From Clostridiales bacterium (GTDB lineage: Bacteria > Bacillota > Sulfobacillia > UBA995): a DNA stretch of 18,338 nucleotides. Numbering within the stretch: the first letter of the stretch is position 1; every line of letters begins with the position of its first letter. The position numbers and the translations under genes were made by a program. Positions 6,909 through 14,202 of this stretch are shown here, piece after piece. Below the pieces are notes generated by a model. That model did no database searches. It was not told the DNA's origin and saw only the letters and a list, made by a program, of their open reading frames with translations. The stretch lies in contig DOZU01000120.1 of NCBI GenBank assembly GCA_003517845.1, positions 1-18,338 on the forward strand. The letters run 5' to 3'.

Positions 6909-8231
6909 TCAAGACCTCACGTACGGCAAGGTAAACGGCCCCTGGGGGAGGACAGCGATCGGCTTCTCTTGTTTCGTCCAAGCCTTCATGAGGCGGGACT
7001 CGGAGCTTGAACCGCGGGGGAGGGAGGGCGTCTCCCCTCCCTTTGCCAGGTGCCGCATCGCCTGCTCCAGTCCTTCCTGGACGCTGGCGACGGGCTGAAG
7101 GAAGGCACCGGTGACCTCGGCCACGCCCAGTGATGAATACAGGAAGACGGTAGCCCGCTGCAGTATGGAGCACAGCACCTGCGCCTGCCACTGGTCCGCG
7201 CGGGTGTCCGGTCTGGCGAGGATCTCAGCCAGCAATTCCTCCGGCGTAGCCGCCGAACGCAACATGGACGCGAAACCGCCCGCCGGCAGGCCGAGCCGGC
7301 ACTCCGACGCCGCCACGATGCAGCCGCCGGGCGCGAGGATGCGGGCCGCCGCCGATAGCCCTTTGACCGTCTGGTACAGATTCTGGTCCAGCGGCCATCC
7401 GCCGTTGGTGGTGATGACGATGGGGAAGGGATGGTCGACGGGGCAAAGCGCCAGGTCACCGACGAAGCCGCAGCCCTGACGGTGGGCGAGGCGGACGTCC
7501 CCGGCGAACACCCCCACGATCTCGCGACGCCGGTTGATGGCCACGTTGATCGATAGGTCGGGCGGGAGCAGCGCGCAAGCCTCGGCGATGTCCGTCTGAA
7601 CCGGATTGTCTTCCACCCGGCCCCAGGTGGTGGCCGGGTGGCCGATCAGGCGGGCGGAGTGGATGTTGAGAATGGTGTCCAGACCGGCGATTCCCGGTAC
7701 TACCGCTTTGGGCCCTCCCGAGAACCCTGCGAAAAAGTGGGGCTCGAGGAGGCTGATGGTGATGCGCCGGTCGGCCCGGACGTAGCGGTGGTTGAGCCAA
7801 ACCGCCAAGCCCGACCCGGTATGACCTACCAGCTCCAGGTTGGCCGTGTCTCGCGCGTCGTGATCGGCCCCCGGGGTGCCGGGACCGAGCAGTTCCGCCC
7901 GTTCGTCCGGCGTGGAGGGCTGGTGGGCGCCGGTGCCGACCAGGAAGAACAACCGCAGCCCGGGTATGGCGGCCGTCGCCTCCTTTATCCAGGCCACCAG
8001 GCGGGAGGTGGGAAGAGGCCGCGTCCGGTCGGGTACGACCACGCACACGTCGTCTCCCGGCCTCAGGATTTCGTCCAGCGGCCGGCAGCCAATGGGTTGG
8101 CGGAGGGCATCCAGCACGGCCGCTCGTTCGTCGGGGAGCCCCGGAGCGAAACGCGGCTCCAGGACGCGGGCACCATCAGGTACCGCCAGTCGGACGGTAC
8201 CCTTGCCATACTGCAATTTCACGTCTGGCAT
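6909..8231 (-). CDS. LarA-type nickel-dependent racemase/epimerase family protein
   Basis: This is a 440-residue homologue of lactate racemase LarA, which isomerises 2-hydroxyacids with a nickel-pincer nucleotide. Seen here: DRTRP (68-72), GTGAHQPST with His103, EPHFFAGFSGGPK with His165 and Lys175, and His191. In Lactobacillus plantarum LarA the matching residues are His108, His174, Lys184 (cofactor attachment) and His200 (nickel); the spacing from 165 to 175 to 191 is identical. The enzyme therefore looks competent. Many family members act on other 2-hydroxyacids, so I do not assign lactate. The cofactor-making genes larB, larC and larE are not in the window. ATG 8231 follows AAGGAGG at eight bases. 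A longer frame to 8309 has no such site. The last 40 or so residues are weakly conserved. Confidence 0.9.
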   Translation of the reverse strand: MPDVKLQYGKGTVRLAVPDGARVLEPRFAPGLPDERAAVLDALRQPIGCRPLDEILRPGDDVCVVVPDRTRPLPTSRLVAWIKEATAAIPGLRLFFLVGTGAHQPSTPDERAELLGPGTPGADHDARDTANLELVGHTGSGLAVWLNHRYVRADRRITISLLEPHFFAGFSGGPKAVVPGIAGLDTILNIHSARLIGHPATTWGRVEDNPVQTDIAEACALLPPDLSINVAINRRREIVGVFAGDVRLAHRQGCGFVGDLALCPVDHPFPIVITTNGGWPLDQNLYQTVKGLSAAARILAPGGCIVAASECRLGLPAGGFASMLRSAATPEELLAEILARPDTRADQWQAQVLCSILQRATVFLYSSLGVAEVTGAFLQPVASVQEGLEQAMRHLAKGGETPSLPRGSSSESRLMKAWTKQEKPIAVLPQGPFTLPYVRS

Positions 8232-8273
8232 CGCGCTTGCCTCCTTCGACCTGCTGCACTGCTTGTTGGGGAG

Positions 8274-8282
8274 AATATACCA
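8274..8282 (-). promoter_or_regulatory. Candidate extended -10 promoter for the LarA-like gene
   Basis: Read on the minus strand this is TGGTATATT, a TGn extension followed by TATATT, five of six matches to TATAAT. No convincing -35 is present at 16-18 bases, which extended -10 promoters can tolerate. It would start RNA near 8266, about 35 bases before the ATG and ahead of the AAGGAGG ribosome binding site. It is one of the few AT-rich patches in the gap. Confidence 0.4.
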
Positions 8283-8352
8283 TATTCGACTCCTTCCGAG
8301 GAGCCCCATGCACGGTCATAAGATCGCGTCGAATATCCTGGAGCGAGACTGA

Positions 8353-8624
8353 AGGCTACCGCCATCCCGCCGTCTTCATGCCCCGGGGGCCGCCATCCTG
8401 AGTCCGGCGCCTGGTAGCCGTTACACGGAGCTGAGCGGCATGTCGATGGCATGTCCGCACGTGTCAGGGGCGGCCGCCCTGGTCTGGTCGGCCACACCCG
8501 GGTTGCCGGCCCGGCAGGTGCGGTGCCTCCTGGCGGATACGGCGGAGGATCCAGGGATGAATCACGACTTGCAGGGCCGAGGGCTCGTGCGGGCGGGCCG
8601 GGCGGTGGAAGAGGCCCGAAAACA
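8353..8624 (+). pseudogene. C-terminal remnant of a subtilisin-like (S8) serine protease
   Basis: After a TGA at 8350-8352 the frame reads APGAAILSPAPGSRY, then LSGMSMACPHVSGAAALVW, then a helical tail ending GRGLVRAGRAVEEA. This is the final catalytic-serine block of subtilases (usually GTSMAxPHVAGxxAL) and the usual end of the domain. The Asp and His blocks of the triad are absent. The upstream sequence belongs to the promoter region of the divergent LarA-like gene, so about two thirds or more of the protease is gone. The Thr of GTSMA is Met here (ATG for ACG). An ATG at 8440 lies inside the serine motif and has no role as a start. The frame then runs into an inverted repeat and palindrome copy 3 rather than ending at a proper stop. 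I read it as a decayed, non-functional gene end. Confidence 0.75.
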
Positions 8625-8674
8625 GTCGCCAAATCGAAGACCACAGGTGTCGAGCGCTCATCCTGTCTGGCGAC
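8625..8674. repeat. Nested inverted repeat next to palindrome copy 3
   Basis: GTCGCCA (8625-8631) pairs with TGGCGAC (8668-8674), and inside it ACAGG (8643-8647) pairs with CCTGT (8662-8666). The structure starts where protease similarity stops and ends six bases before palindrome copy 3. It may be the old terminator of the protease gene or part of a longer repeat element. Confidence 0.5.
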
Positions 8675-8680
8675 AATCCA

Positions 8681-8703
8681 GGGGCGGGTTCCGAACCCGC
8701 CCC
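8681..8703 (-). repeat. Interspersed GC-rich palindrome, copy 3
   Basis: GGGGCGGGTTC (8681-8691), central C, GAACCCGCCCC (8693-8703): perfect 11-bp arms. The outer GTA and TAC have decayed to CCA and TGC. The central C gives it the opposite orientation to copies 1 and 2. A short segment to the right, CGTAATGGCGCC, recurs as CGTGATGGCGCC after copy 4. Confidence 0.88.
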
Positions 8704-8767
8704 TGCCCGTCGGGCGTAATGGCGCCGTCTGGCGCGCGCACCCGGCGCCATGTCCGGCGCGCGGCAG

Positions 8768-9994
8768 CTACGTGCGGAACAACACCCGTTCCTTGCGGAA
8801 ACAGGCTACCGCGAAGGCCAAGGCGAACCGGATTCCAACCGCGCTCACCGCCAGCGTCATTGCGATGTGCTCGAGGTCGATGATGCCGACCAGCACTTCC
8901 TTGAGGACGGCCAGGCTGCCCAGCACGGGCACGAAGAAGAACCATTCCGGCACATGCTCTACCGGCAGGAACTGGGTGAAGATCGCCGGGAAGATGACCA
9001 CGAAGGAGAGAGGCGAGAGGTAAGTCTGGGCCTCCCGGAAACTCCGGGCGTAGAGGCTGATGGCAAGCTGCAGGGCGGAGAACATCCCTGCCAGACCCAG
9101 GACCACGAGGAGGATCACGCCGGCGGCCGGGGCGGGCAGGATCTCAGCCAGGCGGACTTGCAGGTCGGCCCCCGGTCCCAGTAAGGCGGCGGGACGGATC
9201 AGAAAGGTGAGGACCATGCCTAGCAGGGAGACGGTTGAGGCGAGCACCGAGGTGAGGACCACGGCCAGGTACTTGCCGATCACGATGGCCGTGCGCGACG
9301 CCGGGGTGGACAGCAGGGGTTCAAGCGTGCCCCTTTCCTTCTCGCCCGCGGCACCGTCGATGGCCGCGTACATCCCGCCCGTCGAGGCCCATATCGCCAA
9401 CAACATGGGCATGACCATCCCCAGGGCGAAGCCGACCATCCGCTGCGGAGGGGCCAGGTTCTCGAGCGACCATGGGAACGGGTTCAGGATCGCCGGGTCC
9501 AGACCTCGCGCGGCCAGCCGATCGGCCACCACCCGGCCGGCGAACTCGCCCAAGGCGGCCGCCAACCGGTCCCGGGCGGCGGTCGAAAACTCGTCGGATG
9601 CATCGAAAGCGAGCCGCAACTGGGCGGGCGTCTCTCCGGCCACCGCCGCGCCCATCCCTTCGGGGAGGTAGAGGATGGCGTGAACGGCGCGCTCGGCCAG
9701 CCCCGCTACCGGGTCCTCCAGCTGGACGGTGTTCACCCCGTCGCGGCCGTCGAGGAACGCGACCAGGTCCGGATAATGCTCGGCTCCTACCACGGCCACG
9801 GCCACCGGCGTCTCCTGGACTCGCTCCAAATGCTGCGCCATGATCGTGGGCATCGCCAGCAAGAGCAGCGGTACGAGCAAGAGGGGCATGATGATCATGG
9901 CCAGCCACGTGCGACGATCTCTTGTGGTGTCGAGCAGCTCTTTGCGGAATACCACTCCGACATGCCGCCAGTCGAAATCACGGCGCCCCTTCAT
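8768..9994 (-). CDS. ABC-2 type export permease, NatB-like
   Basis: This is a 408-residue membrane subunit of an ABC exporter. It has one hydrophobic segment near residues 31-49, then a large soluble loop (about 50-185), probably outside the cell. A cluster of five or so membrane segments follows from about 187 to 400. AAGEKERGTLEPLLSTPASR, just after the second hydrophobic segment, is a hallmark of the NatB/ABC2_membrane_3 family. The start codon ATG 9994 overlaps the stop of the ATPase gene in ATGA, implying translational coupling and a one-to-one complex. B. subtilis NatAB exports sodium, but relatives export other substrates, so the cargo is not assigned. The large loop argues for this family rather than a six-helix antibiotic exporter. 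Termination lies just beyond palindrome copy 3. Confidence 0.92.
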   Translation of the reverse strand: MKGRRDFDWRHVGVVFRKELLDTTRDRRTWLAMIIMPLLLVPLLLLAMPTIMAQHLERVQETPVAVAVVGAEHYPDLVAFLDGRDGVNTVQLEDPVAGLAERAVHAILYLPEGMGAAVAGETPAQLRLAFDASDEFSTAARDRLAAALGEFAGRVVADRLAARGLDPAILNPFPWSLENLAPPQRMVGFALGMVMPMLLAIWASTGGMYAAIDGAAGEKERGTLEPLLSTPASRTAIVIGKYLAVVLTSVLASTVSLLGMVLTFLIRPAALLGPGADLQVRLAEILPAPAAGVILLVVLGLAGMFSALQLAISLYARSFREAQTYLSPLSFVVIFPAIFTQFLPVEHVPEWFFFVPVLGSLAVLKEVLVGIIDLEHIAMTLAVSAVGIRFALAFAVACFRKERVLFRT

Positions 9995-10719
9995 GACTGC
10001 TCACCTACCAGACGGGCGAAGACATCCTCGAATCGCTCCCGGGTGGAGTGGGATTTCAACTCGCCGACGGTGCCATCGGCGATGATCCGGCCGCGATGGA
10101 TGACGGCCACCCGGTCGCACAGCTTCTCGATCTGGCTCATGATGTGGCTGGAGAAGATGACCGTCTTGCCCGCCGCCCGGGCTTCGCCGATGAATTCCTC
10201 GACCGCCCGCGTCGAAAGCACGTCCAACCCTGCCGTGGGTTCGTCCATCAGCAGCACGGGAGGATCGGTGAGCCAGGCGCGGGCCAAAGCCACTTTCTGT
10301 TTCATGCCCCGGGAAAGCTGGCCCGAACGACGGTCGGCGAACTCCTCCATATCCAGGCGGCGCAGCAGTTCGGCGGACCGCCGGGCGATCTCCGGCCGGG
10401 GCATGCCATGCAACTCACCGAAGTAACGGAGGTGCTCCCGGGGAGTCAGCCGGTCATACACGCCGGGTTCCGCCGCGACCACCCCCAGCAGGCGGCGGAC
10501 CCCACCGGGGTCGCGCACCAGGTCGATGCCGTTGATCAGGGCGGTGCCGGAAGTCGGGTCGAGGATGGTGGCCAGCAACCGCAAGGTTGTGGTCTTTCCG
10601 GCCCCGTTTTCCCCCAGGAGGCCGAAGATCTCGCCCGCCTTCGCCTGGAAACTGGCCCGGTCTACCGCCAGGACCCCGTTGCGGCCGAAACGCTTGGACA
10701 ACTCTCTGACTTCCACCAA
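9991..10719 (-). CDS. ABC transporter ATP-binding protein, NatA-like
   Basis: This is a 242-residue ATPase partner of the downstream permease. Walker A GENGAGKT is at 36-43, the signature LSRGMKQK at 135-142, Walker B VLLMDEP at 155-161, the D-loop GLD soon after, and the H-loop His at 192. The usual Q-loop glutamine is not visible: the segment reads VVAAEPGVYDRLT, close to the GE-type sequence I recall for NatA, which fits this subfamily. The start is TTG 10719, nine bases after GGAGGT; the next codon is GTG and a possible alternative. The gene comes first in a two-gene operon with the permease, sharing ATGA at the junction. No regulator gene is adjacent. The MATE gene is divergent across a 245-base gap. 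Confidence 0.95.
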   Translation of the reverse strand: MVEVRELSKRFGRNGVLAVDRASFQAKAGEIFGLLGENGAGKTTTLRLLATILDPTSGTALINGIDLVRDPGGVRRLLGVVAAEPGVYDRLTPREHLRYFGELHGMPRPEIARRSAELLRRLDMEEFADRRSGQLSRGMKQKVALARAWLTDPPVLLMDEPTAGLDVLSTRAVEEFIGEARAAGKTVIFSSHIMSQIEKLCDRVAVIHRGRIIADGTVGELKSHSTRERFEDVFARLVGEQS

Positions 10720-10846
10720 ACGCGCGCCACCTCCCGTAGATGGGCTGCTCAGCCGTGAGGAAATACTGGCGAAAGCCCCTCACCTTGCGCTGCCTCCTGT
10801 AATTTACCGTCGAAAGTCAGCAGCGTCAACCCGGGATGTGCAGGGA

Positions 10847-10875
10847 GTAGGGGCGGGTTCCGAACCCGCCCCTAC
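10847..10875 (-). repeat. Interspersed GC-rich palindrome, copy 4 (complete)
   Basis: GTAGGGGCGGGTTC (10847-10860), central C, GAACCCGCCCCTAC (10862-10875): perfect 14-bp arms, the best copy in the window. It sits between the divergent ABC ATPase and MATE genes, about 90 bases before the MATE start. Apart from it, the 245-base gap (10720-10964) shows only ribosome binding sites and no confident promoter. Confidence 0.92.
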
Positions 10876-10964
10876 CGTGACTGCGGCGTGATGGCGCCAG
10901 CGCGGGTTTCCGGCAGGAGAAGGCGCCCGGACAGGCGAAGCCGGTTCCAACAGGTGATTCCTTG

Positions 10965-12374
10965 ATGTCTTGGCCCCCTGTGTCGCCTAGCACGCCGCGA
11001 CCTCGCGGTTCATCTCGATGGCGCCGAGTCCTGTTGCGGTTCTTCCGCGGAGGGATCCTCCGCCGTCGAGTGGTCGCCCTGGCCGGGCCGGCCGTTGCCG
11101 AGCAGATGTTGCAGAACGCGCTCGGCATCGTCGATATGATCCTGGTCGGCGGCATCGGGCCCGCCGCCATCGCCGCCGTGGGGATGAGCGACCAGATCGT
11201 CATGCTGGTCCTGGTTAGCTTCGCCGCCTTCAACGTGGGCACCACCGCCCTCGTCGCCCGGTATGCCGGCTCGCGGGACATGGCGGCGGCTGCCCGTGTC
11301 GCTCACCAGGCGATCCTGGTCAGTTTCGGGCTGGGGACACTGCTCGGCGCAATCGTGTTCGTCGCCGCCCCGCGGGCTCTCGGGTTGATGGGGGCGGCAC
11401 CCGACGTCCTGGCGCTCGGCACGCCTTATTTCCGGCTGATGTGCGTCTCCATTCCCTTCCTGGCTTTGTCGGTCGTGGGCAATGCCACGCTGCGGGGGAT
11501 TGGCGATACCCGTACTCCCCTGTTCGTTGCGGTAGCAGCCAGCCTGCTTCACGTGACGCTTGCCTTCTTGTTGATCTTCGGCCACCTGGGACTGCCGCGG
11601 CTCGGGGTGGTGGGCGCCGGCATTGCCACCTTGGCGGCCCGGACCCTGTCGGGCGGGGTGACGTTGTGGGTGCTGATGAGCGGGCGGAGTCTCCTTCACC
11701 TGTCCTTCGGCGGGCTCCGAAAGTGGCAGGGTGAAACCATGCTGCGGCTGTTGCGCGTGGGTCTGCCGGCTGCCGGCGAGCAGTTCATGATGCGGCTCGG
11801 GATGACGCTATATGCCAGGATCATCGCCGGGCTGGGGACGGCCGCCTTCGCCGCCCACCGGGTGGCGCTCACCGCCGAGTCGCTGTCTTTCACGCCGGGT
11901 TTCGGGTTCGCCCTGGCGGCAGCGACTCTGGTCGGCCAGGGTCTGGGCGCGCGTAAGCCGCGGGCAGCGGAGGCGGCCGGCTACCAGACGCTGCATTACG
12001 CAGTCGCCATGATGTCGTCGATGGGCCTCGTCTTCTTCATCTTCTCCCGGCCCCTGGTGCTCGTGTTCACACAGGATCCGGAAGTTGTGGACCTGGCTTC
12101 GCTGTGTTTGAAGATCGTCGGATTGGCCCAGCCGGTGCTGGCTTCCTCAATGGTCATGGCCGGCGCCCTGCGCGGCGCGGGCGATACGCGGTGGACCCTG
12201 CTCATCACCGCCTCCGGCGTATGGCTGGTGCGGATCCCCCTGGCGCTGTTGCTCACGAACCTGGGTTTTGGGTTGCCAGGGGCCTGGGTGGCCATGACCA
12301 TTGACCTGACGATCCGGGGAGCCCTGATGTACTGGCGTTATCGGGCCGGTCGCTGGAAATACATCCAGATCTGA
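10965..12374 (+). CDS. MATE family multidrug/Na+ (or H+) antiporter
   Basis: This is a 469-residue integral membrane protein with about twelve hydrophobic segments arranged as two similar halves. The first half starts with a conserved VVALAGPAVAEQMLQNALGI and contains a family-typical TLRGIGDTRTPL. The second half repeats this with LLRVGLPAAGEQF and GALRGAGDTRWTL. These paired RGxGDT segments are diagnostic for MATE exporters of the NorM/DinF class, which swap drugs or metabolites for Na+ or H+. The start is ATG 10965, seven bases after AGGTGA. A TTG immediately before it (10962) is a poorer fit. The leader of about 35 residues is basic and cytoplasmic. The gene is divergent from the ABC pair and convergent with the LysM gene. 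The substrate is unknown. Confidence 0.95.
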   Translation: MSWPPVSPSTPRPRGSSRWRRVLLRFFRGGILRRRVVALAGPAVAEQMLQNALGIVDMILVGGIGPAAIAAVGMSDQIVMLVLVSFAAFNVGTTALVARYAGSRDMAAAARVAHQAILVSFGLGTLLGAIVFVAAPRALGLMGAAPDVLALGTPYFRLMCVSIPFLALSVVGNATLRGIGDTRTPLFVAVAASLLHVTLAFLLIFGHLGLPRLGVVGAGIATLAARTLSGGVTLWVLMSGRSLLHLSFGGLRKWQGETMLRLLRVGLPAAGEQFMMRLGMTLYARIIAGLGTAAFAAHRVALTAESLSFTPGFGFALAAATLVGQGLGARKPRAAEAAGYQTLHYAVAMMSSMGLVFFIFSRPLVLVFTQDPEVVDLASLCLKIVGLAQPVLASSMVMAGALRGAGDTRWTLLITASGVWLVRIPLALLLTNLGFGLPGAWVAMTIDLTIRGALMYWRYRAGRWKYIQI

Positions 12375-12437
12375 GCAAGCTGCCGTGCCGCTCAGGGCAC
12401 CACGAAGCATGGAAACGGCAGACCGCCTCTTTGGGTG

Positions 12438-12466
12438 GTGGGGGCGGGTTCCGAACCCGCCCCTAC
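12438..12466 (-). repeat. Interspersed GC-rich palindrome, copy 5, containing a stop codon
   Basis: GTG, GGGGCGGGTTC (12441-12451), central C, GAACCCGCCCC (12453-12463), TAC. The arms are perfect over 11 bp. On the minus strand it begins GTAGGGG, and the TAG at 12465-12463 is the stop codon of the LysM-GH18 gene. The left flank (from about 12384) resembles that of copy 2. It occupies the gap between that gene and the convergent MATE gene. Confidence 0.92.
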
Positions 12467-13992
12467 GATGGCTGGGGAACGGGGATGATCAGCCGCGCTC
12501 CCGGGACCAGCCGATGCGGACTTCCGAGCCCGTTGGCCTCTGCTATCTCAGCCCATCCCAGGCCATATCGGCGGCCCAAGAGCCAGAGGGTGTCCCCGGG
12601 CCTTACCACGTGGTCCCTCGCGGCTGGCGGCGGGGGGACCACGGGGATGACCAGACTCTGTCCGACGCGCAGCCGGTCGGGGGCTACCCCGGGGTTGGCG
12701 CGGGCGATCTCGGTCCAGGCGACCTCGTGACTCCTGCCGAGTCGCCATAGCGTGTCCCCGGCTCGGACCCGGTACACTCGCGGCAGCCGCAGATCTCGGC
12801 CGACGTGAATGGCGTAGGGCGCGACGAGGCCGTTGGCCCGGGCAATCTCCGGCCAGGGCACCCCATAGCGCTGTCCCAGGCGCCACAGCGTATCGCCCCG
12901 ACGTACGCGGTGGACTGCCGGCGCTGCGGCAGGAGAGCGCGCTGCCGTGGCCGGCGAACGGTCGCCGAGCCGATCGGAGATCAGCGACCAGATGGCGAGG
13001 TCTTCGGTTCCCAGACGCCAGATGGCGATGCCGGCCAGCCCGTGGGTGGTCACCAGACGGAGCTTGGCGGCCAGACTGCGAGCATCCTCGAAGTAGACGA
13101 TCCGGTCCCGGCCGCCCACCTGGTAACGAAAGTAAGGAACCTGAGCCCGCTCATGCCAGCGGACGGGCACGCCGTGCCGGGCAGCCAAACGAGGGGCGTG
13201 CCGGCTCGTGACCGCCTGCCCCCGGCCGCCGCCGACGGGCCAGTCGTAGCCGTAGGCGGCGACCCCCAGGAGGACCCGGTCGGCGGGGACGAGTTGCAGC
13301 GTGTGGCGCACTACCGCCGCCACCCAGTCGATAGCGGCGACCGGTCCCGGGGGGCCGCCCGCCCAGTGCTGGTCATAGGTCATGACCACCAGGTGATCGA
13401 CGATCCGACCAAGCGCTCGATAGTCGTAAGCACCGCTCCAGCCGTGGGAGGGATCGTCCTCAACCTGGGCGGGCACGGCGATGCCCAGCCGGTAGCCCCG
13501 AGGATGGAGTTCGGCCGCCAGCAGGCTCATGAACCGGGTGAGATGGTCGCGGTGGCCGGGGGGTACGTTCTCGAAGTTGATGTGGATGCCGGAATACTCG
13601 CCGGACACCGCGAGTTCCCGGATGGACGCGACGGCCCTGTTCCGCGCCCCGGGATCGGTGAGGACCCTGGTCGCAATCCCCCGATCGAACCCACCCTGCC
13701 CGATGTTGTGGACCACGGCGTATACCTGAATGCCTTGCCTTGCGGCCAGGGGCAGCAGGACGGAATCGGCTTGCGCGGAGAGGTTGCCGTGACCGTCGAG
13801 CGCGTACAGGAAGGCGGCGGCGCTATCGACCGCCCGCGCCTGGGACAGGGACCGATAGGCGGTGAGGTCTCCCGTCCAGTTGACCGGGTAGTAGCCGAGC
13901 ACCTGGTAGCCGACCTGCGGGGCGGCGTGGGATGGGACGCCGGCCGCGGCCAGCAAGAAGGCGGCGAGAGCGATGGCCAGCAAACGGAACAT
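12463..13992 (-). CDS. Secreted GH18 glycosidase with three C-terminal LysM domains
   Basis: This is a 509-residue exported protein. A signal peptide (about 1-23, ending SHA-AP) leads into a GH18 barrel (about 28-345) resembling the spore cortex-lytic/YaaH-SleL group. HINFENVPP (137-145) holds the predicted acid Glu141, and VMTYDQHW (203-210) and LLGVAAYGYDWP (241-252) are further barrel motifs. After an Ala/Pro linker come three LysM modules (about 361-404, 406-450 and 460-504), each with RxGDTLWxLG, which bind peptidoglycan or chitin. Related SleL proteins usually carry LysM at the N-terminus, so the order is reversed here. The usual Asp two residues before the Glu is Asn139. ATG 13992 follows GGGGGAG at nine bases. 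It is divergent from the SLH-GH18 gene, with which it shares motifs. The stop codon lies inside palindrome copy 5. Probable role: peptidoglycan N-acetylglucosaminidase. Confidence 0.92.
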   Translation of the reverse strand: MFRLLAIALAAFLLAAAGVPSHAAPQVGYQVLGYYPVNWTGDLTAYRSLSQARAVDSAAAFLYALDGHGNLSAQADSVLLPLAARQGIQVYAVVHNIGQGGFDRGIATRVLTDPGARNRAVASIRELAVSGEYSGIHINFENVPPGHRDHLTRFMSLLAAELHPRGYRLGIAVPAQVEDDPSHGWSGAYDYRALGRIVDHLVVMTYDQHWAGGPPGPVAAIDWVAAVVRHTLQLVPADRVLLGVAAYGYDWPVGGGRGQAVTSRHAPRLAARHGVPVRWHERAQVPYFRYQVGGRDRIVYFEDARSLAAKLRLVTTHGLAGIAIWRLGTEDLAIWSLISDRLGDRSPATAARSPAAAPAVHRVRRGDTLWRLGQRYGVPWPEIARANGLVAPYAIHVGRDLRLPRVYRVRAGDTLWRLGRSHEVAWTEIARANPGVAPDRLRVGQSLVIPVVPPPPAARDHVVRPGDTLWLLGRRYGLGWAEIAEANGLGSPHRLVPGARLIIPVPQPS

Positions 13993-14202
13993 CTGCTTGC
14001 ACTCCCCCTGACTTGTAAGTTACCTGAAACACGGCAAACGGGTTCCATAATGACCAGCCCTGTGCCTTCAAGTAAATGTTGGCAGGTTCCGGAAGCAGGC
14101 TGGTACCGCAGATGATCTGGCGGAAGCTATCTGCGTGAGCAGGGACTTCCGCTCTGACCACCGAATACTCAGCAGGCAAAAGTTCTGCACGGAGGTGGTT
14201 TC
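13993..14202. promoter_or_regulatory. Divergent intergenic region between the two GH18 genes, with stem-loops
   Basis: These 210 bases must hold the start signals of both hydrolases. I can see GCGGAAG (14120-14126) opposed to CTTCCGC (14146-14152) and, overlapping it, GCAGAT (14108-14113) opposed to ATCTGC (14129-14134). The two hairpins cannot both form, so they are potentially alternative structures in the SLH-GH18 leader. TTCCGGAA is a perfect palindrome just upstream (about 14087-14094). No strong -35/-10 pair stands out on either strand. I found no match to the c-di-AMP or c-di-GMP riboswitch cores by eye. Confidence 0.4.

Noticed and set aside
8440..8883. 147-codon frame as an intact gene
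   Set aside because: It begins inside the protease serine motif and reads through palindrome copy 3 and into the ABC permease on the opposite strand, so only the remnant up to about 8624 is meaningful.
2083..12466. The regularly recurring palindrome as a CRISPR array
   Set aside because: The copies are thousands of bases apart with whole genes between them, and there are no cas genes.
14096..14110. T-box-like sequence ahead of the SLH-GH18 gene
   Set aside because: It has two mismatches to the consensus, no recognisable stem I or terminator pair, and the downstream gene is not a synthetase or amino-acid gene. Kept only as a low-weight remark.
12805..14115. 436-codon plus-strand open frame
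   Set aside because: It is the antisense shadow of the LysM-GH18 gene; its composition reflects GC-rich codon periodicity, not a protein family.
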